In this document: positions 1 through 6,921 of the stretch, piece after piece | How positions within the stretch are numbered: the first letter of the stretch is position 1 | How the letters are laid out: every line of letters starts with the position of its first letter | Assembly: GCA_021823945.1 (NCBI GenBank) | Contig: JAKALW010000062.1 | Coordinates: 1 to 6,921, forward strand | Origin: Microcaldota archaeon | Lineage (GTDB): Archaea; Micrarchaeota; Micrarchaeia; Anstonellales; VGKX01 | Reading direction: 5' to 3' | Length of the DNA stretch: 6,921 nt | The notes under the pieces: model-generated | The model's database searches: none | The model's input: the letters and a program-made list of their open reading frames with translations, nothing else | Told to the model about the DNA's origin: nothing | Translations under genes and position numbers: made by a program

Positions 1-2
1 AC

Positions 3-3000
3 GCTTTTGCCGCCCTCCTGAAATACCTTTCAGATGCAAATGCTAAACAGCTTGATGGGCTGGAAGGCATCAAAATAGTCCAGGCGCCCTTCTCGGACAA
101 TGTGCCAAAAACAGACAACCTGACCGATAAGACCAAGACTGCAGTGCTGGCTGTTTCGCTTACCACGAACGAACTGTTGAACCAGCAAAAGGCGGCTTCA
201 GACGCCCAACAGCAAATCCTGCGCATGTCTTACAACCTTCTCACCCCAAGCTACGCGAATATTAACGAACTGGTCTCACTTCGCGACCAGCTGTCCACCC
301 AGCTGCACAGCTATATAAATGCGAAGACCCAGCTTGGCGAAACACAGGCGGCGTATGAGTCAGAACTGCTTAACAACATGAAAACAATGATTGGAAATGA
401 CGCCCTGTTCGCTCCTATCCAGTCTATATTCTCGGGCACGGGCGACATGAGCACCAATGTCTACAACAACATCAATTCCCTTGCAAAAGCATACGTGAAC
501 CTATCTGAATTCGACACGAATGTCAAGTCCATGCTGATTGGCGGCACGCGGCTTTCCGCGCTGGTAACCGGGCTTGTTTCCCTGTCCCAGGCGGAATTTG
601 CGCTGTTGCAAAATGGCAAGGTTTCAGATGCGCAATTCAAAAGCGACATACTTGCGGGGCTCAACGGCTTCAGGGACCAGGTATCCGTGTCCCAGGCGGG
701 CAATTCAAGGCTGTTGGGCGGAATAGACGCCGCTTTGGCAACCCTGAACAGCGCGCAAAAAATTGACCAGTCATTGATTGACAAGCTGGTCGGGCAGATA
801 GGCGGCTTCCAGTCACAGATATCTTCGACTATGGACCAGTCGACCATATCGCAGAATCTCAATGCCATGAGAAGCACCATTACCTCCAGTCCAATGATGG
901 AATTCGTGCTTTCGAGATATTACGGGCAGAACGGCGAGGGCCTCGCGGCGCTGTCGGGCTCGGAAAAGCCGGCTGGTATGAGCCTGCGTGATTATTATTT
1001 CCAGACAGTATTCGACAAGTGCTCCGACCCAACCTTCACTAATTCAGTGCGCTCTGTTTATTTCTCCGACAAGTTCTCCGGGGACGTGGCTGCAACAATA
1101 GATTCCAGGACTGTTTTCGCCCAGACAAACGACCTTGCCACATCATCGCTCAATTTGAATACGCTGGCTCAAAGGTCTGTGGCTAATTTCGACATATTCG
1201 CGCTTTATGGACTGCACCAGCTTTTCAATTCCCCGCACTTTTCCGCAATGTCGCCAGCCGACGTCAAGTCCATAGTCGGGAGCATGGCATTGATGGAACC
1301 CAAAAGTTCGTATATTGCGGCGCTGAATTATGATGCACTCGACAAAATAGTTTCCCTTGCGGGACCCCAGCAGTCGCTGCCATTGATAACCGACATGCTC
1401 TCAAAGCAAAACATGCTTTTCATCCATATGGGCGGCTGGCAGTCTTACACCAGCAGCTCCGGGTTCTATTCCGACATTAAAAGCGCCAATTTCGCAGGCG
1501 ACCTAGGCACCAACATCGTAGCCACGCATGTCAGCACTCAGCAAAGGTCAATAGTCACCAATACCCCTATCGACCAGATTGTCCCAAGGTACCAATATCT
1601 CCCGTTTTTCAACCCCACGCAGACTGGCATGTGGCTCAGCCAGGGCGCAATCCAGTTCAACCAGCAGTTTTCGGGCAATGAGAATTCACAGGGCTCTTAT
1701 ACAATGCGCTTGGGGCTTGACGCTTCCAGGTCAAATCTCCTGAACTTTTTGAGGCCGCCATCCGCTCCTTTAATGCCCTCGAACTCTTTCTCGCCTGAAA
1801 ACCTTGGGTACAGGATGAGCGCCAACGACATTTTGCACCAGCTCAATGATTTCTACATAAATCGCCAGATACAGGGAGTTTCGCCCAATGTGATTGGCGC
1901 CAGTATTCAAAGCGGCTTGGCAGGCTCCTATACCCAACCCCTGCAAGGCGGGCTTGGATTCAGCCTTCTTCAACCTGGCAGCGGCTCTTCCACTTCTGGA
2001 TATGTGAGAAGCCTCCCTACAAGCACCTATTCCACAAACGAACAAAACAACGACATACTGACCTCGGAAAATTCCTACAAGGAAATGCAATTGCAGGGGA
2101 CGAAGATGAACTATTGGGGTCAGGTTGTCGGCGACGCATTTTACAGGAGCGTTTCGAGCGAGACTAGCAACAAGCAGATTGTCAAGGACGCAGCGAACGT
2201 GAGCCAAACTGGGTCTGAAAGCTCGTATTCCAGCCTTTTCTCGTCCAATTCAGACATTAACCTCCTTGTCGGGAAAGACGCCAATGTCATGGTCCTTGGC
2301 TCGACCACTAACAACACCTCCGGCGACTTGTCCAGTGAAACATCCTCCAAACTCTCCACTTATGATATCTGGGTAAAGGAGAAATCAACCGGCTCCTGGG
2401 TGAAAGTCGCGCTTGACAAGGACCAGCAGGCGGCTTTTGACAAGATTGCCAAGTCCAATATCGACGACGGCCTTAACCACACGCTTGTGGAGGCTTCAAG
2501 CAGCTTTGCGGGTTCTAATGTCGTGAGGATGCCGGGCGCGGGAATCGAAAGGCTCCAGCAGGACCTGCAATCCAATCCCTCTTCGAACCCGAAGGACAAC
2601 AGGACGGCGTTTTATTTCGGGCTTTATGTTCCTGGCATAGAAACCGCCACAGTGACTGCCTCGACCCTGACAGGCAACCGCGTCAGCGCGGTTTCGAAAA
2701 AATTCGGCGAGAGCACAGTGGTCACGGCCGGCTATTTCGCATACAATGAAAAGGAGGCTTTCGACAGGGTACTCATGGGCGGATCGTCCCAAAACTACAA
2801 TTTCAGGAGAGGCTGGAAGCCTTCGTACGAAGGCGAACCTCTCATACGCGGCGCAGAACTCGAGCTTTTGGTGCTCGACAAGTACAAAGCGAGCCTGTTT
2901 GGCGGCAGCAATTCCGGCGGCACTGCAAGCGCGTTTGGCGGCTCGTTCTACAACAGCTCGGTGAGCGCGGGCGGTTATTTCTCATATGAAAAAACTCCAG

Positions 3001-4022
3001 ACGGGAAGATGCAGCTCAAACAGGCTGTTGCCAATGTGGGTGCAGTATTCAAGGCTTTCGATTATGACGTGACAGGCTCAGGCTCCATACTGAAGACGGC
3101 GGATGCTTCGGCCCTCTACGGCACATCGTTTACAGCGAAAAACAAGACTTCGGCGCTGACCGTGTTCTCGTCTTTCCAGCAGTCCAACCAGAACACAGTG
3201 GACGACAGGACAATCACTTCAATTCGCAACAACCTAGCCAATGACATGAAAAGGTTTGACAAGCCCATCTTGGGCGACAGGGAGAAGGCGGAGGCGCTCC
3301 AGTCAGTCTGGAACAATTTGTCGGACTTCGTGGTATGGGACCCGCAAAATGACTTGAGCCGCGGGTTTAGCTCAATGCACGGCGCGGTCTTCAACACCAA
3401 GGGTTTCTCTGCCGGGCTCACTTCCATGCGCATGCATGACGGCTCCGACGTCATAATGCCTTCGCTGACCCTCGGCGAGCGTGTGTCGCTTGTCGGCGGC
3501 GTCACTGCCAACAGGAACCAGCTTTTGGGCATGAGGACTCCAAACGACCTGAAAAACTTCTACGCACTTAAATTCGCTGACAATGATTTGGCATTCCAGG
3601 GCGCATTGTACCAGACTGACGCAACGCAATACGGGAAGCTTTCAGCGGGCGTGCGCACAGGCGGCCTTAGCGCGTTTGGCGGCACATTCACGATGAGCGG
3701 GGATTCCAGGCTTTACAAGCTTGACCTCATGTATGCGGGCGAGAACTCGAGCATCATGCTTAACATCTCCGGCATGGACGACCTGAGGGCGCAGGGGGTG
3801 AGCTTTGCCCAGTCCCTGAACCAGAGCGTAGACCTTGCCTTGCGCATGTGGCACATGTCCATTGTCAATGGAAGAGGCCCGGAATCATACCAGTTCCAGA
3901 CCCAGGTCGACTACAGGACGGGAGAAACATCAAAAATCTCGGTTCTGGGCACGTTCGAGAAAATCAATGGCGTCGGCAAGCCCAACGCGGAATTGAAGCT
4001 GCAGTATCAGTGGGGCCTTTGA
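3..4022 (+). CDS. Giant putative surface protein with beta-strand-rich C-terminus (5'-partial)
   Basis: I do not recognise the family. The frame is open from the left edge, so the GTG at 102 is not a convincing start: 33 further codons precede it without a stop, and the true start lies outside the window. At least 1339 residues are present (numbered here from the codon at nt 3). Residues ~40-130 are long amphipathic helices rich in Q, N, A and L. Residues ~130-860 are mixed and rich in Ser, Asn, Gln and Gly, with a serine-rich linker near 733-751. Residues ~867-1339 are many short alternating strands with tight turns, one helical insert near nt 3198-3340, and the ending ELKLQYQWGL. The only cysteine seen is residue 340. 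At least a dozen N-X-S/T sequons are present. No transmembrane helix or C-terminal membrane anchor is visible. Inference: an exported, possibly glycosylated envelope protein, either barrel-like or a beta-rich adhesin or S-layer-type protein. The gene is real: one uninterrupted long frame with consistent codon use. Confidence 0.93.
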   Translation, partial: AFAALLKYLSDANAKQLDGLEGIKIVQAPFSDNVPKTDNLTDKTKTAVLAVSLTTNELLNQQKAASDAQQQILRMSYNLLTPSYANINELVSLRDQLSTQLHSYINAKTQLGETQAAYESELLNNMKTMIGNDALFAPIQSIFSGTGDMSTNVYNNINSLAKAYVNLSEFDTNVKSMLIGGTRLSALVTGLVSLSQAEFALLQNGKVSDAQFKSDILAGLNGFRDQVSVSQAGNSRLLGGIDAALATLNSAQKIDQSLIDKLVGQIGGFQSQISSTMDQSTISQNLNAMRSTITSSPMMEFVLSRYYGQNGEGLAALSGSEKPAGMSLRDYYFQTVFDKCSDPTFTNSVRSVYFSDKFSGDVAATIDSRTVFAQTNDLATSSLNLNTLAQRSVANFDIFALYGLHQLFNSPHFSAMSPADVKSIVGSMALMEPKSSYIAALNYDALDKIVSLAGPQQSLPLITDMLSKQNMLFIHMGGWQSYTSSSGFYSDIKSANFAGDLGTNIVATHVSTQQRSIVTNTPIDQIVPRYQYLPFFNPTQTGMWLSQGAIQFNQQFSGNENSQGSYTMRLGLDASRSNLLNFLRPPSAPLMPSNSFSPENLGYRMSANDILHQLNDFYINRQIQGVSPNVIGASIQSGLAGSYTQPLQGGLGFSLLQPGSGSSTSGYVRSLPTSTYSTNEQNNDILTSENSYKEMQLQGTKMNYWGQVVGDAFYRSVSSETSNKQIVKDAANVSQTGSESSYSSLFSSNSDINLLVGKDANVMVLGSTTNNTSGDLSSETSSKLSTYDIWVKEKSTGSWVKVALDKDQQAAFDKIAKSNIDDGLNHTLVEASSSFAGSNVVRMPGAGIERLQQDLQSNPSSNPKDNRTAFYFGLYVPGIETATVTASTLTGNRVSAVSKKFGESTVVTAGYFAYNEKEAFDRVLMGGSSQNYNFRRGWKPSYEGEPLIRGAELELLVLDKYKASLFGGSNSGGTASAFGGSFYNSSVSAGGYFSYEKTPDGKMQLKQAVANVGAVFKAFDYDVTGSGSILKTADASALYGTSFTAKNKTSALTVFSSFQQSNQNTVDDRTITSIRNNLANDMKRFDKPILGDREKAEALQSVWNNLSDFVVWDPQNDLSRGFSSMHGAVFNTKGFSAGLTSMRMHDGSDVIMPSLTLGERVSLVGGVTANRNQLLGMRTPNDLKNFYALKFADNDLAFQGALYQTDATQYGKLSAGVRTGGLSAFGGTFTMSGDSRLYKLDLMYAGENSSIMLNISGMDDLRAQGVSFAQSLNQSVDLALRMWHMSIVNGRGPESYQFQTQVDYRTGETSKISVLGTFEKINGVGKPNAELKLQYQWGL
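2601..4019 (+). other. Beta-barrel-like C-terminal domain of the giant protein
   Basis: About 25 candidate strands of 8-14 residues follow each other, with hydrophobic or aromatic residues alternating with polar or small ones. Examples are TAFYFGLYV, STVVTAGYFAY, YGKLSAGVRTGG, LSAFGGTFTMSG, RLYKLDLMYAGE, SSIMLNISGM, ESYQFQTQVDYRTG and KISVLGTFEK. Turns carry N, G, D and P (KTPDGK, NGRGPES, NGVGKPN). In the last strand, counting back from the C-terminus, positions -1, -3, -5, -7 and -9 are L, W, Y, L and L. This alternation is that of the bacterial outer-membrane C-terminal signal, except that the final residue is Leu rather than Phe or Trp. A helical stretch interrupts the series at about nt 3198-3340. 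The strand pattern is read directly; the barrel fold is inference. A beta-solenoid or beta-sandwich adhesin is the main alternative. Confidence 0.5.
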
Positions 4023-4030
4023 TTCCCCGT

Positions 4031-4070
4031 CTGCCCCTATAATTTTCCAAGCAGGCAGTTTCCCTTTTTT
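4031..4070 (+). terminator. Probable terminator of the giant gene
   Basis: Nine bases after the stop codon, CTGCC (4031-4035) can pair with GGCAG (4054-4058). This is followed by TTTCCC and a run of six T at 4065-4070. Archaeal RNA polymerase commonly stops at oligo-T tracts on the non-template strand, with or without a hairpin. The 5-bp stem with an 18-nt loop is weak, so the T6 tract is the main evidence. The surrounding 4023-4135 stretch is pyrimidine-rich and holds no gene I can support. Confidence 0.45.
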
Positions 4071-4140
4071 CCCTCTATTTGCGGGGCGGCGTTTCCCGTT
4101 TTCCAGGCTCCGCATTTTCCGTCGTGGAACGGCGTGTGCT

Positions 4141-4158
4141 ACGGAAGCTTTATAAATA
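4141..4158 (+). promoter_or_regulatory. Archaeal BRE/TATA promoter of the 16S rRNA gene
   Basis: A TATA box, CTTTATAAATA (4148-4158), is preceded by a purine-rich CGGAAG (4142-4147) that fits the TFB-recognition element. The usual spacing of about 25 bases from the box centre puts transcription start near G4176-G4177. This is the strongest promoter in the window and points at the 16S gene about 305 bases downstream. A weaker TATAAT-like stretch at 4166-4171 lies too close to the start site to be a separate box. Confidence 0.8.
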
Positions 4159-4196
4159 CTACGAGTATAATAGTAGGCACCGTTTTTTTACTGCAA

Positions 4197-4220
4197 TGCA
4201 CGGAAACGAGTTTCCGCGCA
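4197..4220 (+). other. Leader hairpin 1
   Basis: CGGAAA (4201-4206) pairs perfectly with TTTCCG (4211-4216) around a CGAG loop. The stem extends outward past one A/C mismatch by TGC (4197-4199) with GCA (4218-4220). It lies about 20 nt after the inferred transcription start. Confidence 0.6.
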
Positions 4221-4273
4221 CACTGGAGTAAGGACATTCAATTTGGCTTAAATGCCTTCTTGGCTGTCTCACC

Positions 4274-4290
4274 GGTTCGGAGCACGAACC
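4274..4290 (+). other. Leader hairpin 2
   Basis: GGTTCG (4274-4279) pairs perfectly with CGAACC (4285-4290) across a five-base GAGCA loop. It sits 14 bases upstream of the left arm of the pre-16S processing stem. Confidence 0.6.
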
Positions 4291-4304
4291 AATTTCATGC
4301 TCGA

Positions 4305-4325
4305 CTTAGGCTTTGGGAACATTAG
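4305..4325 (+). repeat. Left arm of the pre-16S processing stem
   Basis: Bases 4305-4322 (CTTAGGCTTTGGGAACAT) are the exact reverse complement of 6144-6161, on the far side of 16S. Three more pairs (U4323-G6143, A4324-U6142, G4325-C6141) give 21 paired bases. Archaeal pre-16S RNA is excised from such a long stem by the tRNA-splicing endonuclease at a bulge-helix-bulge. Inward of the stem there is further pairing, with a choice of registers: 4327-4330 with 6136-6139, or 4326-4333 with 6125-6132. I could not settle the exact bulge positions by eye. Confidence 0.88.
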
Positions 4326-4337
4326 ATGTGTTCATGC

Positions 4338-4368
4338 GTCCGCAAAGCGGGAAACTGCTTTGCGGGAC
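4338..4368 (+). other. Leader hairpin 3
   Basis: GTCCGCAAAGC (4338-4348) pairs with GCTTTGCGGGAC (4357-4368) apart from one bulged G, around an eight-base loop. It follows directly on the inner end of the processing stem, so it probably caps that side of the maturation structure. Confidence 0.65.
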
Positions 4369-4369
4369 T

Positions 4370-4395
4370 TTTCCGACGGGCTTGCCCGTTGGGAA
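4370..4395 (+). other. Leader hairpin 4
   Basis: Bases 4370-4380 pair with 4385-4395 around a CTTG loop: eleven pairs including two G-U. The core is ACGGGC-TT-GCCCGT. It begins two bases after hairpin 3 and could stack on it. Confidence 0.6.
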
Positions 4396-4483
4396 TGGAT
4401 TGGGAAATTGAAACCAAATGCTTTGAACCGCTAATTCCAAAAATTTAAGATGACTTTCGGTCGATAAAGAATTGAATTCGAAT

Positions 4484-5980
<1,497 letters not shown>

Positions 5981-6171
5981 AAATTTATTTGATATGAAGG
6001 CCCTCGAAGGCTGGAAATGCGAATAGTTCGGGACTATAAATTCCAAAATTCAACAGTTGGCTTCGAGCCAGCTTGGACGAAAGTGACAAGGAAAGAGCGA
6101 GGCAATTACTTAGTTTTATTTCTCGAATGCATATTCATACCTGATGTTCCCAAAGCCTAAGCGTACTTTTT
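5981..6171 (+). other. 16S rRNA 3' trailer
   Basis: Transcribed spacer after 16S. It carries a hairpin ATAGT/ACTAT (6023-6027 with 6033-6037), flanked by GGAA/TTCC (6013-6016 with 6041-6044). A second stem, GTTGGCT/AGCCAGC (6056-6062 with 6066-6072), has a TCG loop. The right arm of the processing stem follows at 6141-6161. No tRNA is present, although many archaea have tRNA-Ala in this position. Confidence 0.65.
6141..6161 (+). repeat. Right arm of the pre-16S processing stem
   Basis: Reverse complement of the left arm 4305-4325: 18 perfect pairs plus two Watson-Crick pairs and one G-U. The left arm lies about 160 nt before mature 16S and this arm about 160 nt after it, so the two bring the rRNA ends together. 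Pairing stops abruptly outside 4305/6161. Confidence 0.88.
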
Positions 6172-6192
6172 ACTAATTAGCGGGAGCTTTTT
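6167..6192 (+). terminator. Probable 16S transcription terminator (two T5 tracts)
   Basis: TTTTT at 6167-6171 comes five bases after the processing stem. A second TTTTT at 6188-6192 follows GGGAGC. Oligo-T tracts are the usual archaeal termination signal. Placement just outside the stem fits the end of a single-gene rRNA unit. Confidence 0.5.
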
Positions 6193-6243
6193 CAAACAGT
6201 TAAAACATGGCTTCAAGCCTTTTCAAAAAGCGTTTCAAGCTCT

Positions 6244-6257
6244 CTTTATACTTAATA
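6244..6257 (+). promoter_or_regulatory. Possible TATA promoter for the LAGLIDADG-like gene
   Basis: CTTTATACTTAATA resembles an archaeal TATA box; the upstream BRE is not clear. Start of transcription would fall near 6272-6276, giving a leader of about 80 nt before the ATG at 6356. A weaker ATTAAA (6326-6331), 25-30 bases before that ATG, could instead make a leaderless transcript. The 6172-6355 spacer is AT-rich and holds no other supported gene. Confidence 0.35.
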
Positions 6258-6355
6258 GTAATTTCCTTTTTCTCATGGGCTGGCTTCAAAATTAGTTGCC
6301 CTGCGTTGCCAAAGCCTCACTAAGCATTAAAGGCGTGCGTGCAGCATCTATTGCC

Positions 6356-6856
6356 ATGAAATACTCGCTCACTCCAAAGATTTCTTATATACTCGGCCTA
6401 TGCACTGGCTCTTCCGCCAACACTGGGTTTGGCGTGTATGGCGACGGGGCGCTCCTTGACGCTTTTTGCAATGCAATTGCCGAGGCCAAGATTGTCCCTG
6501 CCGAGTCGATATTCCGCGATTCCAGGCGCGCGTGGATCGAGCATTCGGCCTACATGTCGTTTTTCAAAAGGCTTTATGACCAGAGGCTTGAGAGGTTCAA
6601 GTCGAAAAACGACTACAGCGCTAATTACATAGCAGGGCTTTTCGATTCCTGCGCATACCCGTTGGCGAACATGTCTGAGGGCGCTGTCGCGTTCGGCTTT
6701 TCCGGCCTGGAAGCTAAGGACGAGGTCCTTTTCCTCAGGCTCGGGTTCAAAGTCAAGTTCTCGAAAAGGACCATACTCCTTGTGGACACGCCGGACAGGG
6801 CGTTTTGCAAGTTCGTGGCGCCTTACGTGCTCTTGAAAAAGAATCTCCTTGCTTAA
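6356..6856 (+). CDS. LAGLIDADG-fold protein lacking catalytic acidic residues
   Basis: A 166-residue protein with the two-motif layout of single-chain LAGLIDADG homing endonucleases, close to the small size of that class. Motif 1, YILGLCTGSS (residues 11-20), aligns with the YLLGLIIGDG type. Motif 2, YIAGLFDSCA (91-100), lies 80 residues later and is followed by a strand-helix-strand pattern (VAFGFSG, helix, VKFSKRTILLVDT, helix). In active enzymes each motif supplies one Asp or Glu that binds the metal; here those places are Ser19 and Cys99, so DNA cleavage is unlikely. It may act as a binding protein, a maturase-like factor or a domesticated relic. The ATG at 6356 is chosen because homology-like sequence starts a few residues later. 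The frame also opens at TTG 6296, but those 20 codons look non-domain. No Shine-Dalgarno is visible. The frame is intact, so it is probably expressed. Confidence 0.72.
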   Translation: MKYSLTPKISYILGLCTGSSANTGFGVYGDGALLDAFCNAIAEAKIVPAESIFRDSRRAWIEHSAYMSFFKRLYDQRLERFKSKNDYSANYIAGLFDSCAYPLANMSEGAVAFGFSGLEAKDEVLFLRLGFKVKFSKRTILLVDTPDRAFCKFVAPYVLLKKNLLA

Positions 6857-6921
6857 AACATCCTTGCTGGCATGATTCCTTTTCTCACTGATTGGGCCAT
6901 GAATAACGATTGTTTTTCATG
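6857..6921. other. Short intergenic end of window
   Basis: Sixty-five bases after the LAGLIDADG-like gene, with a TTTTT at about 6913-6917 that could be a terminator. A frame from the ATG at 6872 is open to the edge, but it is too short to judge. I see nothing else supportable. Confidence 0.3.

Larger units (their letters stand above)
4177..4483 (+). other. 16S rRNA 5' leader (external transcribed spacer)
   Basis: This stretch runs between the inferred transcription start and mature 16S. It holds a run of seven T (4183-4189), four local hairpins and the left arm of the processing stem (4305-4325). No protein gene is supported: frames here are short, lack coding character and overlap the structured elements. 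It would be removed during rRNA maturation. Confidence 0.7.

Noticed and set aside
102..104. GTG at 102 as the start of the giant gene
   Set aside because: The frame is open for 33 more codons to the left edge with similar composition, so the gene is truncated by the window and 102 is an arbitrary internal codon.
461..3854. Several minus-strand frames of 70-145 codons inside the giant gene
   Set aside because: They are shadows of a strong 1339-codon + strand frame, with no promoter or recognisable domain.
4134..4434. Two short + strand frames over the 16S promoter and leader
   Set aside because: They overlap the TATA box, the hairpins and the processing arm, and have no coding character.
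5981..6160. tRNA-Ala or the start of 23S in the 16S trailer
   Set aside because: I found no T-loop and acceptor pairing with a CCA-type end, and no 23S-like sequence. The hairpins here are too short for a tRNA.
6429..6810. Other-frame and minus-strand frames over the LAGLIDADG-like gene
   Set aside because: Shadow frames; the + strand frame from 6356 carries both motif helices and the expected fold pattern.
6872..6921. Start of another gene at ATG 6872
   Set aside because: Only 16 codons are visible, with no ribosome binding site or TATA box at proper spacing.

Overview
The window is from an archaeon. The anchor is a complete archaeal-type 16S rRNA gene (about 4484-5980) with the archaeal 5' start, the archaeal 915 and 344 region signatures, and an ATCACCTCCT anti-Shine-Dalgarno end. 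Its unusual sequence, its separation from 23S, and the small or unrecognisable genes around it suggest a DPANN lineage, most likely Micrarchaeota (ARMAN-like) or a relative. Archaea is near certain; the phylum is an inference made without a tree.

Layout, all on the + strand. (1) Positions 3-4022 hold the 3' part of a giant gene: at least 1339 codons, still open at the left edge. The first two thirds of the protein are helical, then Asn/Gln/Ser-rich. The last ~470 residues form a long series of short amphipathic beta-strands joined by Gly/Asn/Asp turns. The final strand resembles the C-terminal signal of bacterial outer-membrane barrels. I do not recognise a family; a very large cell-surface or outer-membrane-like protein is the best reading. 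(2) Positions 4023-4140 are a pyrimidine-rich intergenic stretch with a T6 tract. (3) Positions 4141-4483 hold a strong BRE/TATA promoter and a ~305-nt structured 16S leader with four hairpins and the left arm of the processing stem. (4) 16S rRNA. (5) Positions 5981-6171 are the 16S trailer with the right arm of the processing stem (21 paired bases with 4305-4325) and T5 tracts. No tRNA-Ala, 23S or 5S follows, so the 16S gene is a stand-alone transcription unit. (6) Positions 6172-6355 are an AT-rich spacer with a possible promoter. (7) Positions 6356-6856 encode a 166-residue protein with the two-motif architecture of LAGLIDADG homing endonucleases, but both catalytic acidic positions are replaced. 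The last 65 bases hold no supported gene.

The three genes need not work together. The giant gene and the 16S gene are separated by a likely terminator and a strong promoter. The LAGLIDADG relic beside 16S recalls the rRNA-intron endonucleases of archaea, although this 16S has no intron. The two items most worth follow-up are the barrel-like C-terminus in an archaeal giant protein and the catalytically dead LAGLIDADG protein.
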